A stretch of 64,000 nucleotides of DNA. It comes from Aphelocoma coerulescens (taxonomy: Eukaryota; Chordata; Aves; Passeriformes; Corvidae). The stretch covers positions 11,178,001 to 11,242,000 of the forward strand of contig NC_091033.1 of NCBI RefSeq assembly GCF_041296385.1, read 5' to 3'. The notes under the pieces were generated by a model that searched no databases, had not been told where the DNA came from, and worked only from the letters and a program-made list of their open reading frames with translations. The first letter of the stretch is position 1, and the number at the start of each line of letters is the position of its first letter. Below are positions 1 to 13,300 of the stretch, in pieces. Both the position numbers and the translations under genes were made by a program.

Positions 1-1314
1 GCACCTTCCGCTGATCCACGAAATAACGTGTCTGCAACAAGGGTGGGAGTTGTAGCCTTTAAGTACAATTTATCAGATTCATCTTCCAAGAAGTTTTAGT
101 TAATAGGCAGACCCGTTATTTTTAGCCATGATAAATTCCATTCAACTGTAAAAAAAAGAAAAGAAGTCAGAACTCTACTGCTATTCACAGATCAACTAAA
201 TGCAGTGTACTGAGTGTAATAATAAAGAAAAACAGATCTCATCTTTCAATTATTTTTAAGAACTTCTTCAAAAGCATATGCCTAAGGCTATGTTGATATA
301 ACTTCATCTATCTCCAGAAAAGGGGCTGAAATTCCCAAGGGAAAATACTGCAGAAGTACATTCATTGACAGGTGGAACTGTTTACACAGAAGGATGAAAA
401 TAGAAAGCATGACTGTGACCACGGTAACTTTCAGATTCTGTCAGTAACTAAGGGACTTCATAATGAGAATGGGCTTTAAGGGTCACTTTAAGTAAACTGC
501 ACAAATAGTACGTGAGGGAGAAAAAGTCTTATTAGAGTTACGATACCAAGGATAAGCAACCGAAAAAAAAACCCCCTTTTGGTAACCAAATTTATACTAC
601 TACTAAAAAGCCTCTTTTAGAAAGTATTTGGCACCACCACATGGCGAGACAGCAAACGATGGCTTTTAATGGGAAGTGGTTTGTGGATCATTAGAAAATA
701 AGATTTTTCGGAGATGTGTAAATATAAAAACAAGATAAAGAATAAATTCCCTGCAGTTTCTTGGACAAATAGTGATGCTTGTTTGGCAGCTGACTACACC
801 GCAAGACTAAAAAAACCAGTGAGAAACAAAACAGTATTTTAGATTTAAAGCTAAAATACCGTTTTACAGCTTTAGCTTTTAAAAGACTTTTTGCTTTCTC
901 GACTTATGGATGCCTCCAGCCCAAAGAGGCCACAGGGAACGTGAGCGCTACTACGATCACTGCGAACACCGAGAACATCGCGGGGCAGACTCATTTCCTC
1001 GCTATTTTGAAAGTTAACTATATCTTAATCAGTATTTCCTCACCCCAGAAGCGCCAGCTGTGTCTGAGGCACCCCGAACTTGCACAGAGCCCAGCACTCA
1101 CCAGCTGCCGCTCCGAAATGGCTCTTTTTTGCCTCAGCCGCCTGTCCTCGGCGCACCTGGCGCAGGTCGTGGAGAAAGCGGGCGGGCTGAGCAGGAGCAG
1201 GACCGGCTTCCAGGGGCTGCGGCCGCTCCCCGCGGCCCGGCAGCGCCTCAGCGCGGCCCCGGCAGCGCCCGGGAGCACCGAGCCGCCCAGCCCGGCCCCA
1301 CACAGCCCCGCCAT
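1..1314 (-). CDS. MTG2: MTG2 (GTPBP5/ObgH1), mitochondrial ribosome-associated GTPase 2, 5' part only
   Basis: MTG2 is an Obg-family GTPase that helps assemble the large mitoribosomal subunit in the mitochondrial matrix. Two coding pieces are visible. Exon 1 (1314 down to 1102, 71 codons, phase 0) starts at the ATG at 1314-1312 and encodes an Arg/Ala-rich leader like a mitochondrial presequence. It ends in RAISERQL at a strong GTGAGT donor, matching the LLSEKKL end of the human exon. Exon 2 (31 down to 1, cut by the window edge) follows a TTGTTGCAG acceptor and reads TRYFVDQRKV, matching KRYFVDYRRV of human MTG2. The Obg and G domains lie outside the window. An in-frame GTG upstream (1329) lengthens the reading frame but is not needed. 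The gene sits tail-to-head behind SS18L1, as in human. The leader alone would be weak evidence; the exon 2 match makes the call firm. Confidence 0.88.
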
Positions 1315-1507
1315 GACGGGCACAGCCACAGACCCGCCCCGGCCTCCCGGGCGCAGCCGCTGCGGCCAAGCCGCGCCCCCGGCAGCACTGGCCCGCCTCC
1401 CCTCAGCCTCCCCTCAGCCTCCCCTGAGCCCCGCCTCAGCCCCGCCTCAGCCCGGCACCGGCCCGGGCCTCCCGAGAGCGGCGCCCGTGAGCGCTGAGGC
1501 AGCCTGT
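1315..1507 (-). promoter_or_regulatory. MTG2: MTG2 CpG-island promoter
   Basis: This GC- and CpG-rich stretch lies immediately upstream of the MTG2 start codon, with short pyrimidine-rich repeats such as CCTCAGCC around 1405-1450. No TATA box is evident. On the far side it is cut off abruptly by a CR1 fragment starting near 1508, so the intact promoter is under 200 bp unless the repeat has been co-opted. The function is inferred from position and composition. Confidence 0.6.
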
Positions 1508-2095
1508 GAATCACAGAATCCAGAATGGTTTGGGTTGGAAGGGACCTTAAAGATCATCTCGTTCCACCCCTTGCCCGTTCCACTGTCCCAGGCTGCTCCA
1601 AGCCCCGTCCAGCCTGGCCTTGAGCACTTCCAGGCGTGGGGCGGCTACAGTGTCTCTGGGCATCCTGTGCCAGGGCCTCACCGCCCTCACAGTACGGAGC
1701 ATCCTCCTAATACCCCATCTAACCCTGCCCTCTGCCAGTTTGAAGCCATTCCCCTTTTCCAGACACTCCAAGCCCGTGTAAATAGTCTCTAACTTTCTTG
1801 TAGCTCCCTTCAGGCACTGGAAGGCCACAGTTAATGCACCCCAAAGCCTTCTCCAGGCTGAACTATCCCAACTCTCTCAGCCTTTCTTCATAGCAGAGCT
1901 GCTCCATCCCTCTCATCTACTTGGTGGCCTCCTCTGGACTGTCTCCAACAGGTCCATGCCCTGAGGGGCAAAATTCCTCCTCCCCTGCTGCCCACGCCGG
2001 GGGATCAGCCCAGCACACGTGGGATTTCTGGGCTGGGGCATGTCCAGCTCCCACCCACCAGCACCCCCGAGCAAAAGGTAACCTGTGGTATCCAT
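1508..2095 (-). mobile_element. CR1 LINE fragment, 3' end, minus orientation
   Basis: The stretch opens with the reverse complement of the CR1 3' end (CAGAATGGTTTGGGTTGGAA then GGGACCTTAAAGATCATCT). It continues through the usual CR1 3' segments read in reverse: a CCACTGTCCCAGGCTGCTCC-like part, CTTGAGCACTTCCAGG, then CTTCTCCAGGCTGAACTATCCCAACTCTCTCAGCC and GGACTGTCTCCAACAGGTCC. The element is 5'-truncated, as most CR1 copies are. It lies between the MTG2 promoter and the SS18L1 3' end. The upper boundary is approximate. The 283-codon reading frame across it has no CR1 protein similarity and is not a gene. Confidence 0.88.
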
Positions 2096-4344
2096 TCCAT
2101 CTGCCACAAGAAAAGTACCATCAACTCCACTTTCAGATAATATTTAAACTAAACGATTTTCAAGCATTCTGTATTACAAAACAGAAAATGATACAATTCA
2201 TGAAAGAAGTCAAAATGCTGGCATCACTTTGTTTCCACATTAATACATAAAAATGGACGACACATTAAATAAACATTTTGTTATTAACAATTAGAAATAT
2301 TAACACCAAAAATCATGTATAAATTAGGAAATAAATGTACAAACTATTTCCAAAGTGCTCTTTCAAATACATTATATACACAACATTCACGAAGTTCTTA
2401 ATGTAAGACATTTCAGATTGATGTAATGTAGCTGTTTCGGTTTAAGTGTTGTTCATATTCTCTCAAAAGCATTTCAGCACTTTCAAAAACCACATAAAAG
2501 GCATATTTCCAAACTGGCAAAGAGCAATATTGCATTCTTCTGGCTACCTGTAATATTAATTATTCTAAAGAAAACAATCTTACTTCCTTTCTGTTCCTTG
2601 ATATTTGAGAGTACTTATTTGTATGAAAACACCAGCAGGAAAGATGAGAGAAATTAGGTGTGACTAAAAAAATGTCTTGTATTTCACCAGTAGTTTAAAT
2701 TATTAACATAGGAAGGGCAGTGCTTGGACAACATTTAATAGTAAACTCTCTAGTTGTCCAGTTAAAGATTTTCTTCTAAAGGAAAAAAAAGTAATGAATT
2801 GAGAGATGTTGTGTTTTCCTTGTGGTCTTGGTTTTTCAAAATAGAAAGCACTTGAAATCCCATAAATAACACCAGTTCAGACAAAGAAAAGGAGAAAATC
2901 CTACAGAGTGTATTTTCTTTAGATTGTAAATTTGCAGTTAATCTCATATTAAAAAATGTTTATGGGCTACAGTCACCCCAGCTTTTTGCTTCAGAGAAAT
3001 GTGGACACAGTATTTTGTTCAACACTTATATAACCACTTTAAAAGTGCTTTTTTTTTACCTCCCAAGACTTTATAAGAACATATAAAACTGAATAGAAGT
3101 GACTTACATTGTTCATACTGATTTTTACATACCACTAGTTTTTCTCTCTAAATTCTCCCTCTCTAGGTACTCTCTCACTGGTTGACCCCATTAATAGCTC
3201 CCCTCTCTATATGCATAATAGTGTCTCACAATTAAAGCTGAATTTAGTTGCTTGTCTGCAATAAAGATGTATTTTTTTTTTTCTTTTACCTCTGAACTAT
3301 TTCTGTCGACCTACAAGAGGAAAATAAAAGTGATGATGAGCTGTAAGAACAACAGACCAACAAATTTGACAATATTTATGGTTATAATGCTTGCTGGGAA
3401 ATCTAAGCAAGGGCAGCGCAATAATCAGAATAAAGAAGGATGCCAGCCACCTGCTTGCAAAATTTGGCATGAAAATGTATATGCAAGTTATAAAATTTGG
3501 AGTAGGATATTCAAGATGGGACTTCTGCCAGATGTTTTTCTCAGCTAAGCACGATATGAAGCAATATTGACATCGAGCAGGCTGATACTGCACATCTCAG
3601 AGCTCCCTTCTGTTTTTCTTTCCACTACAGAAATACCTTTGTTTACATGGACATATAAAAGGTGCCTCTAGTTATTAACATTTCTATGATCATATGTTTG
3701 GATCCTCTTTCTGTACCTTTCACAACAGAAATGTGGATTTATGCAGATTATTGAATTATAAGATTGGGGTAGGTAGGTATTACAGAAGTTGCAGTTATTT
3801 TTTGTCATATAGCATAGAACTGTCTTTTTATAAGGAATGTATCCATCCCCTTGTTCTGTAGAAGTAAAGTGAAGAGCCATGGATTTTGGAGGCTGGCAGG
3901 TAATCTTCAATGCATTCAGTTAAAAAAGATCAATAACTTACCACAGGGAACTTCCCTGGACTGAGATGTGACTGATGGGCTTTGCATTGAGCCAGACTGC
4001 AGAACAACCTGGCTGTTTTCCAGAATGGGGCACCACTGTGATCTAATGATCCTAAAGCTATTCAGAAACATCAAGAATGGGACGAAAGGGGGTAAATGGA
4101 AAACTTCTGCATTGTATCAACATACAGTACTATACACAGCACCAAATATCAAACCATTAAAGCATTGTCTTGTTACCAGTAGTGCACTGCTTCATATCCA
4201 GCATGAAATGAACACTGTTCACATACAGACGCTGCTTTGTGCTAAGGGGTAACCAACATATTACAATTAATCAAAACTGCCTGTACATCCAGTTCAAAAG
4301 ATGGAGATACTATTGAAAGGAATTTGACACAGCACTGTATTCTT
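2096..4344 (-). other. SS18L1: SS18L1 3' UTR and downstream flank
   Basis: This AT-rich sequence follows the SS18L1 stop codon on the minus strand and has no reading frame worth calling. A long 3' UTR is expected for the family. I see no AATAAA on the minus strand here. The best poly(A) hexamer candidate is ATTAAA (plus-strand TTTAAT at 2734-2739), so the transcript end could be near 2.7 kb, but this is weak. The lower end of the UTR is therefore uncertain. Confidence 0.45.
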
Positions 4345-7300
4345 TTATTGCTGGTAATTTCCATATTGTCCCTGTAAAGAAAAAAAAAAAGAAATAGCAA
4401 TGTTGAAGGATAATATATTGGAGGCTTACAGTGAGTTGGGCAATTTCTTTTGGTCTGTGAATTTTACAAGATCCACTGAAGTATCACCCATATACCCAAA
4501 TTATCAGACAGATTTGTACAGAGCTAACATCCAGATCTGCCCTTTCAGAGCAGAGATTTAGGCAATTTACCTGCTCATAGCCATAAGGCCTCTGTTGCTG
4601 AGCGGATGGGCCTGTCTGGGAAGCTCTGTAACTTCCATATTGCTGCCCCTGTCCCTGTTGGTAGCTGGAATACTGTGAAGAGGCTCCTTGTGCAGGACCT
4701 GAAAAGACAGTAAAATCCACTACAGGCAGTAAAATCCATTACAGGCTTGATTTGCTGGGGGAGTTCTTGGGGTTAATGCAATCTAAAACATGATGCTAAC
4801 AAAGTAAACTCTGTGAGTAAGAACTGTGAGTAAATTCTGCTCAGACTTCCCCTCTAGGTTTGCACTAGGAGGTGTTAATGCTAACAGTGATGTAGTTGCA
4901 GCAGTGTAAACTTTAGTTAAGGTTTTAAACTTTGCTCAGAAAATGTCATAATGCTTCTAAGTGAAGGCTCTCAGAAATCTGTATTAGCACAGCTGTTATG
5001 GCCTCTATGCAAACTACCTGGCCTTTATTTTAGTAACAACTGCACGTTTAAATTCCTATCTAATCTGGCTGTGCCACCATAAGCGACAGAGGAGGGATTC
5101 TCTGGACTGTTGTTGTTCTTTTTCACGTCAGTTCAGAAGGACTAGGTGTGTAGGAGGCCTGGGAACCCAAGCAGTGACCTCCTGATGGCATTTAACACAA
5201 AGTCAACATGAAGCAAATGTGTATTTTCTAACTTCTATTAGAAGAGAAAGGCATTTAGGATGGAATGCAGTGCTATACTAATGTATGTTACTGCCCAGAG
5301 TCCCTTTACTAGATCTTTGGCTAATTTGGGTACATTTGTTAATTCAAGGTTAATCAAGGAAATAATTACAGCCTATTTTATCTTAGGAATGGAGGCAACA
5401 GGATGAAACACTGCAAACACTTGACCAGCCACTGGGAGTTTTCTTACCATATCCTTGCTGTTGTCCTGGGTAACTCTGTTGATTTGGGTATTGCTGCTGG
5501 GAATATGTTTGCTGTTGTGCAGCTCCCTGTTGGTATCCTGCCTGCTGCTGGCTGTACTGAGAATTTCCTGGAGAGGGAAACATTGGAATTGTTTGGTTAT
5601 AGGTGAGGCAGGTATTTCACTGTACATGTGGATCATAAGGAAAACAAAGGTGTAAGGAGCCTTGGTCTGAAACTCATACACAAATACTTTTCTTACAAAG
5701 AGATGACTGGATTTTGCCAAGCAAGATGTTAATTTCTCCAGTGATTTTTAGTTCCTTTGAATAGGGGAGTTACTTATGTATACAAATCACTAAACAAACA
5801 AACAAAAAACCTGCTCCCCAAAGGATTTTTTTTTACTCCAGAAGTGCTTCAGAACAAAAAGTCACAAAGATAAGGGTGCCTGGGTAAATAGCTGCTTTCT
5901 CAAGGAGCCCTCTGATTGTATTTTCTTCTAGATAATTATGTTTATTCATACAACTCAGAAAGATTACTTATCTAGTTGTTACTGGGTTGTTTTTTTTCAA
6001 ATACCTATGTGCAAATTCCATTTTCTGTATCCTGAAACAACAAAATGAACAGAGGCTCTGTAGGTGACATCGCTTCTCCCAAATGCCACCTTGCTGTATC
6101 ATAATGAAGTCAATATTTCCAGTTAATTTAGAGTTCAGGTATCTTAATAATATATTGAATTTACTGGTAGTATTTTGCTGTATTTTCCTACCTCCTTCAT
6201 AGTAGTGTTGTGTAGAGTCGTCAAACGACCGGTCATAGCTCTGTTCAGTGTAGGATGACTGCTGATAGGCATAATCACCATGTCCTGCAAGGAGTCACAA
6301 AGATTTGTCAGTTACATTCTTAATGGAACCACAGACATAGTGTTGAATATGTATTATGAAGCTGTTTATGCACCAAGATGAGGCTAAGAGCAAATACAGA
6401 CCCCTTAGGGAAAACATCAAACACATGGCAAGGAAAATCACACCAATGGATAAACCTCTTGCATTTACTAATCCAAACTGGGCTTTGGGCTCTTTTTGGA
6501 GCAGTTTGGGTAGCAGGGTGCACTGATGTGCATGTTTTGTACCAGGCTCCCATCCCCTGGGATTAGAATTCTCCAGCATTTAAATTGAAAATGAAGCATA
6601 ATAGGTTTGCCATGTCCTTGGATGTGGCAGTCGTGGTGCTCTGCACTTTATCAGTATCACAGTGAGCCCAGCTCAGAGGAATTACCATCTGGATAGTATT
6701 GCTGATTCATAGGTTCTGATGAGCCTTGGCCATGGCTGTACTGCTCACTGTAATATTCTTCCTGACCCATGTACTGCTGCGAGGAACCTGCAAGGCACAG
6801 ACCAGAGAGAGCAAACTGAGCCCGTGGACTCTTAAGGGACGGGGTTTTCTTATCTAATTTATTTTTTAAAGAAAACAAAGTCTATGTCTGGATAAGCAAA
6901 CAACTGAGAGCAGTTATACAGATGTCTTGCTCACTAGAAAAAGGAAATAACATTTGTATTCTCAGAAAAAGATGGACGAAATTGAAATCACACAACAGTC
7001 AGTAACACATCCTAGAATCACTCACTTCTGCGGCAACACCGGAAAAAGGGTTACATTTCATCTACTAATCTGAGTTATTAGAAAGCACAGTAATGGATTC
7101 CACGCTCAAGAGCACAGTCAGAATTAAATATATTTTAATTAATACATTAACTTGTTTCTTAGCAAAATTCATTTTATGTGAGAATCAGTCTAGCAGCTTT
7201 ATTACCTCTTAGAACTTTATCCAGAGAGGTCTTAGAGCATGGTAGTTATCCTCTGGTGTTTTCCTTTCCTTGGCCTAATTTTTCATTCTAATTGCTGGCA

Positions 7301-10300
7301 AACTGTATCTTCTTTCCAGAAATGTGTTCCTTGCTAACTGTGCCATGTTAGGGCTGATCCAACACCATGTGAAAAAATTGAAAAGATTCCCAGTGGCTTG
7401 AATGAGCTGTATATCAAATTGTTCATCTTTTCTTTAGAGATATATGCTCCCTTTTAGACAGAATTATTTTTCTAAACACCTGAAATAATTAAATAGATAA
7501 ATCTTGAAAATAGATTCAGGTTCATCTCATTGTCACACTTCCACCATTCAGGATTTCCTGTGCTCCTGGGTGGGATTCTCTGTAAATGTGACTTGGAAAT
7601 TTTATTGACTTATGTACCCCACAGGACAGACTGAGTATCATCAATCTAATGAGAGTTCTATCAATAATCTGAGAGCAGATTTTACCTTGCTGTGAAGCTC
7701 TGTAAGGGCCCATGGGTCGCTGCCCCATCATGCTGTTGCCTTGGTTGCTCTGGCTCATCATGGCAATGGAGGATTGTCCCTGGTAGTGCTGGCTCCCTCC
7801 TTGTGCCGAGTTGTAATGTGACGTTGCTGCTTGCTGGTGCATCATGGAGACTACAATGGACACGGAAAAGGCTGTTTTCTACAAGGATGGGACAGTTCTC
7901 TCCCAAGGCTCTTTGGAAGCAAGTTAAAACCTTCAACTAACACACATCCTGATAATTCTGCGAATTTTCCACAGGGGGAGATGTTTTCCTACTGGATTTA
8001 TTTAAATCTTCTGCACTGGAATCCAGAAAGGATCTTACTACATGGTTAGTTCTTGTCATTTGCTTCAGCAGATATTTAAAAATACATCTAGCCTTGATTA
8101 TTATTAGCTTACTTAAAAGAATATAAACCTCATTGCAGTAGGGTTAAAGAAAGCAACAAGAACTGATGCTTGTTCCTCTCTACCTCCTGACTATTTCAGT
8201 GCTGCATTTCTTTTCTAATATACTCTTTCTTCTGTGTCCATCTTCTCATGTACCTAATGATTATAGAGTTTAAGTAAACTGATATTCTAGGATTTATTTG
8301 ATCCCTAAATTTCATGCTGTTGTAAAGAATTCTAAAGCATCAGACATCCCATTCAATACTCACTAGCAAACTTTTTTTGAAATTAAGAGATTAATTGAGT
8401 TGTCTGCTAATCTCTTTATGCCCTGCAAACAACGTGAAGTACCAATGAAATAACAAATTGGGGTAGTAATGTACAAACAGTAAATGTGTTATACCCTGGC
8501 AGGCTCTTTGTGCTTGGATAAAGGTGCTCAGATCCCTCCCATGGCTGTGGGATTTGCTTCCAGGGCTATCAGACAGTGCTGCTGCACCTCTACCTAACCC
8601 TCTCTTCCCCAGCTCAGTCCTAACCATGGTGAATCAGCCTAAGTTAAAGCAAGTCTGAAACTGATCTGACACTGGTGCCTGACACCTGGAAATTCAGAGA
8701 TGTCTGAAAGCTGTCTTTTCCTCTTGTATGTTTGTCGCTGTCTAGAGAAAATATTTACAGAACAAAGTCATGTGTGGTAAAACCTCTGAGGTCACTGGAA
8801 AGTCAAGGTGGCCCAGGAGGAGGAAGAGGGAGTTTACCTGGGTTAGACTGCATGTTGATGTTTGTTCGAGAGACGTAATTGCCTATTGACCCCTGGCCTT
8901 GCATTGGCACATTCTGAGACGCCGGCACCGTGTGGCTGTAACCAGGGCCAGTCCCGTGGCTGCTGACAGTCATACTCAGAGAGGTCGTGGGCATGGTGTT
9001 CTGGCCTGACTGCTGCATAGACACGTGGTTAGGACCTACAAAAATTAGAGAGAACAAGAAGAAAATCTGGGCTATTACTGGCAACGCACAGTGAGCATGA
9101 GGCCTTGTGGCCTTTCTGAAATACCTTATGATAAGGCAAAACAAAACAAAAAAAATCCTCATTATTAAAACTCCCTGTTATCTACAGACACATTAAAACT
9201 GCCTACTGCACAGTCAGAGCGATCCTCCTCTTCCTGGCAGCCAAATCCAAGCTGTACAGGATTGCAGATGGGAAGAACAAAACCAGGAGCAATGCCCTAC
9301 AACCACTTCCTCGCAGGCAGCAGAATTAACAGATGCCAGTAATTTTGGGTACTTCAGAAAATACATGGACTCTGGAAACATCCCAGCCTTCTGAAGTTTG
9401 TCCTTTCCTTCCTCTTGTCCTGCAGTTGATTTCGTCTCTCCCTTCACACAGGTGGTGACAATGGGAAGACCCAGCAGTGGCTGAGAGACAGTTTGCACAT
9501 TGCTGCATCCACTGGGCTCCTCTAGAACCAGCTCACCTTTAGCTGGGGCTTCTGAAGTACCAAGGGAACCTCTACTCAGAGAACAAGCCTGTCTCTCCCT
9601 TTCCTGAAGTTTGACTAGAAGTACCTCAGAGGAAGGTAAGTTTTCCAAGTCACCATAACAACCTCAGTTGTTACGCACTTTCCAACATCAGAATGTCATC
9701 GTCAGACAGCTCCAGATACATCCTGGGTTTGTATCATCCTGCTTACCTGGCAGTGTGCTTATTTTTTAAAAATTCTGTTGCTGTTGGGTAGCTAATATTG
9801 GGGAGAATCCAGTTCTTAATTGTTGTTTATTGCTGTAAATAGTTTTATGAATGAGTTCTGGAAAGTTGTTTTCACTGTATACTGTTACTATCCAAATTGT
9901 GACGGTGCATATTGTTGTCAATCTAAATTCAGCCATATTGTTGTCAATCTCAGTTAATTTAGTAGAATGCAAAATCCTTAGAAGAGACAGAATTATGTTG
10001 CAATGTTTAAATAACGATATTTTAATTCAGGGTTATTAAGTGTATCTGCAGCCTCTGAAAAACATGCCTAACTCATTTAGTACAAACCTCATTAATTACT
10101 CTTAATGGTTTTCATAGACAACAAAATGAGAACATTTGCTGTAAATTATGATATTTTCTCTGATGAAGAAACGCAAGCAGCATTTTCAACAAGAAAGAAA
10201 GAGAGCCAGCTCTCCTAAAATCAGTGGAGCTGGGTCAAAATGCTCCTACAGAGAATTATCTCTGTGTTTTGCTCTAGTTTGTTTAAGTTGTAAAGCCGAT

Positions 10301-13300
10301 CCTTGTGCAACACAAGGTCACACAGTGTGTGAATGGAGATAGCAGTTGCCTTGAGTGAGAGATGGAGTGAAGCAAGTGTTGGTAAACCTGGCCCTGTTTG
10401 CATGAGAAAAATTAGAGATTCTTGGCCTTCTTTAAAAAAAAAAAAAAAAAAAGGTTAATTTGTGATTGTAAGGGAAAATATGTGGATGAGTCCAGTCCTC
10501 AGGACTTCCAGTCAGGTTCTTCCAGTCAGCACTAAATTACTACAAAGACCTCGAGGGTGGGGGACAAATCAGAAAAACCAGCAACAGTAGCACTGAAGAT
10601 GTCTATTCTTAATAACACAAAACAGTGTTTTGAGTGACTTAATGTATTACTCATACTCAGTATTAAATCTTTCAGAAAGAAGGCCCTGAAAAATTTAGTA
10701 AGTTCACTTCACAAGTTGTAGCTGTTTAAAACAGGTCCCTCATCCATTCATTTAAAAGGTACTATAGGCTTGACCACAAAGGGATTTTTAAAAACTCAGA
10801 AGTAATTTCATGGCTTGTGTCTGCTCTTGAGTCCCCTTGCCAAGGTCTGTGATTTTACAATCAGATATTTCTATTTATAGAAACTGGTTTTGCTCTCTGT
10901 CACTCTGGAAGACACCCACAGAAACAAGAACTGACTGAATAACTGTGTTCTACAAAATAAACAGATTATTCATAGTATAAAATGCACATACTAAAAAAAA
11001 TTGTTTTTCAATTAGTTTAGTTGCATGAACAAAACCAAACAGACAGATTATTTTATTAATATGAAATGTCTGTGCAAATTTTTTGACTGTGTAGTACAAT
11101 CTCTGTGAGCTTTTGTAGAGGACAAAGGCTGGTGCAACACCAAATGATTTTTAAGGAGAAATATATCCTGGAAGGTCTTTGCAATCTGAAGGCTTGGTTG
11201 TGTGTTTAGTCATGCAAGCAATTCCATTTTACCCTGGCCAACCCTGCCACTTTCATGAGAAAAATACTACAACATATAATTTTTCTTACTAAAAACTTGG
11301 ATGCATCTTTACTTGGTGATTTTCATCATGCATTTTTTAAAAAAATGTCTTTAATTTCCTCTGTAGAAACACAAAGCACTCTGCAGAAGCCAACATCATT
11401 CCTGCCTGTAGCCATTTTGTGGTGATTTCAGCATGTGCCTGAAATCCCCATATGCCTGAAAGGTGAGTTAGGAGAGGTCTTTTCCAGCTCTCTAAGTATA
11501 TTCTGCATTAATGATTTTGTTGCCAGGCAACAGCAAAGCAGCACAAAGGGGACCAAAGCTCACCATTGCTAATCTGACTCTGCATGAGGGAGGAAGGAGG
11601 AAGGCCGGTCCCGATGGCATCGCTGAGATTGCTCTGGGAGTGGAGGGATTGGTTGGATGCACTCTGACTCATCCCTCCCGGGCCCAAGTTTATATTTTGC
11701 GTTGGTGGCTGTGAAACAACAAGGAGGAAAAGCAAATTTTTGGTTAGGTTGTTAATTAGAAAAATAGCAGCCCCCAAATTAGCCTGACTATGACTAAAAA
11801 CTGCCTCGGCTAAATACGTGTTTCCTTTGCTTTTCGGGTAAACCTGTCTTGGTTTGACTCCTCTGTGTGAATGACACTGAGCATGACAGAGCAGCTGACA
11901 GGCAGCAGCACAGTGAAGGGCTTAAAATTGTGTTTGTCACAGAGTGTGGCTTCTGTGCTCGTTCCTCTGCACTCACATGGATTTCCAAACACAACCACTG
12001 CGGGGAATGCATTAGCAAAGACAACACAGGAGCGTGGTGACAGATTGACCTTTGCCAAGCGATGCTGTAGTTTGTGTTATGTGTGGTACTTTCCAAATCA
12101 ATCCACTGAGCAGGAATAACACCATGTGTAAAGGCAAAGCAATGCCCAAGTGCTGAATTTGATTTTTGATGTAAAACAGCAGCATTCCCCCCCCCCCAAT
12201 AAAGAATACAGTAAGAATAGGTAAAGAATACTGAATCTGGAACAAATGGAGCTGTTCAGATCTGTATGACTGCATCATTTATAGGATATGAACCTTGAGC
12301 TATGGGGACAGAGATTAACACAACTGTCCCAAAGAACATGATTTAAACACAGTGAAACTTTTTATTTCTTTGGTAGTCTACTTGGCCACTTCCAAACTTT
12401 TAGCTGGAAAAATACTAAAAACTGGTTCATTAATAGTGATTAGTGACAGAATCAAAGAACATTTCCCACTGGCATAGCTAATGTATCTGAGGGAAATAAC
12501 TATGGTATTAGTTATGCTAATAACTAATTATTAGTTACAGTAATTGTACTGGTACTTACAGCAGGAAGCAAGGACTGCATATTCTGGTTAGAGTCTGCTA
12601 TTGTTGCCAAGTAAACCAGATTTCTGTGCAAGATTTGTTGGTATCTACAGAACAAAGAGTAAAGCTTATTTGGAAGGGGTTAACCATACACAAAATTCCA
12701 AACCTTTCTCTTTGTTTTTTCCCTATTTACAAATGGCTAGTTAAATTGCCTTAACCCATTTTTGATCTGTCCTAATAAATAGCAGTAGCAATGACCTGTA
12801 TCTGTGCTGTCATATTTTCCATCAAGGATCAGTGTGCTCAACCCCTCTTTCACGAAAGGATAAACTTGGGGGAAGCGAGAGGTAAAATATACTCTCTTTT
12901 GAAAGCACTTTGAACTGTGGAGCTGGGACCTCAACCTTTGAGGACTGACACCCAGTCAGCTGCTCCAACAATCGGACACTTTTCCTTTTTCTCTCTAACA
13001 AGGACCCTGATAGGAATGAAATTCCAGAATTCCAAAACCCAAACCCTGTTTTCCCCGCCAGCAAGCTGAGAAGAACACAATTTTTTTCAAGAGTGCTCTA
13101 ACTGGAGTGTTTACTCAAGTAAGCACCACCAGAACCATTTATGCTTCTTCAGAGTTCTCCATGAACTGGAAAAGCTCCTAAAGGGAACAAGAGTGTTTCC
13201 AAGAGCAAACCAACAGCTGTGCCACTGAGCAAAGGGAAGAGTCAGACTTCAGGAAACATTTCTAACAAACTCCCAAATTCACAATACTCACTGAGTACAT

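Noticed and set aside
941..1792. 283-codon plus-strand reading frame
   Set aside because: It runs antisense through MTG2 exon 1 and its CpG promoter and then into a reversed CR1 tail, with no protein similarity.
9214..9648. 144-codon minus-strand reading frame in SS18L1 intron 4
   Set aside because: No family resemblance, and its ends do not coincide with splice signals that keep the SS18L1 frame. SS18L1 joins perfectly without it.
12186..12197. C homopolymer run in SS18L1 intron 3
   Set aside because: A simple homopolymer, possibly with sequencing length uncertainty; no function suggested.
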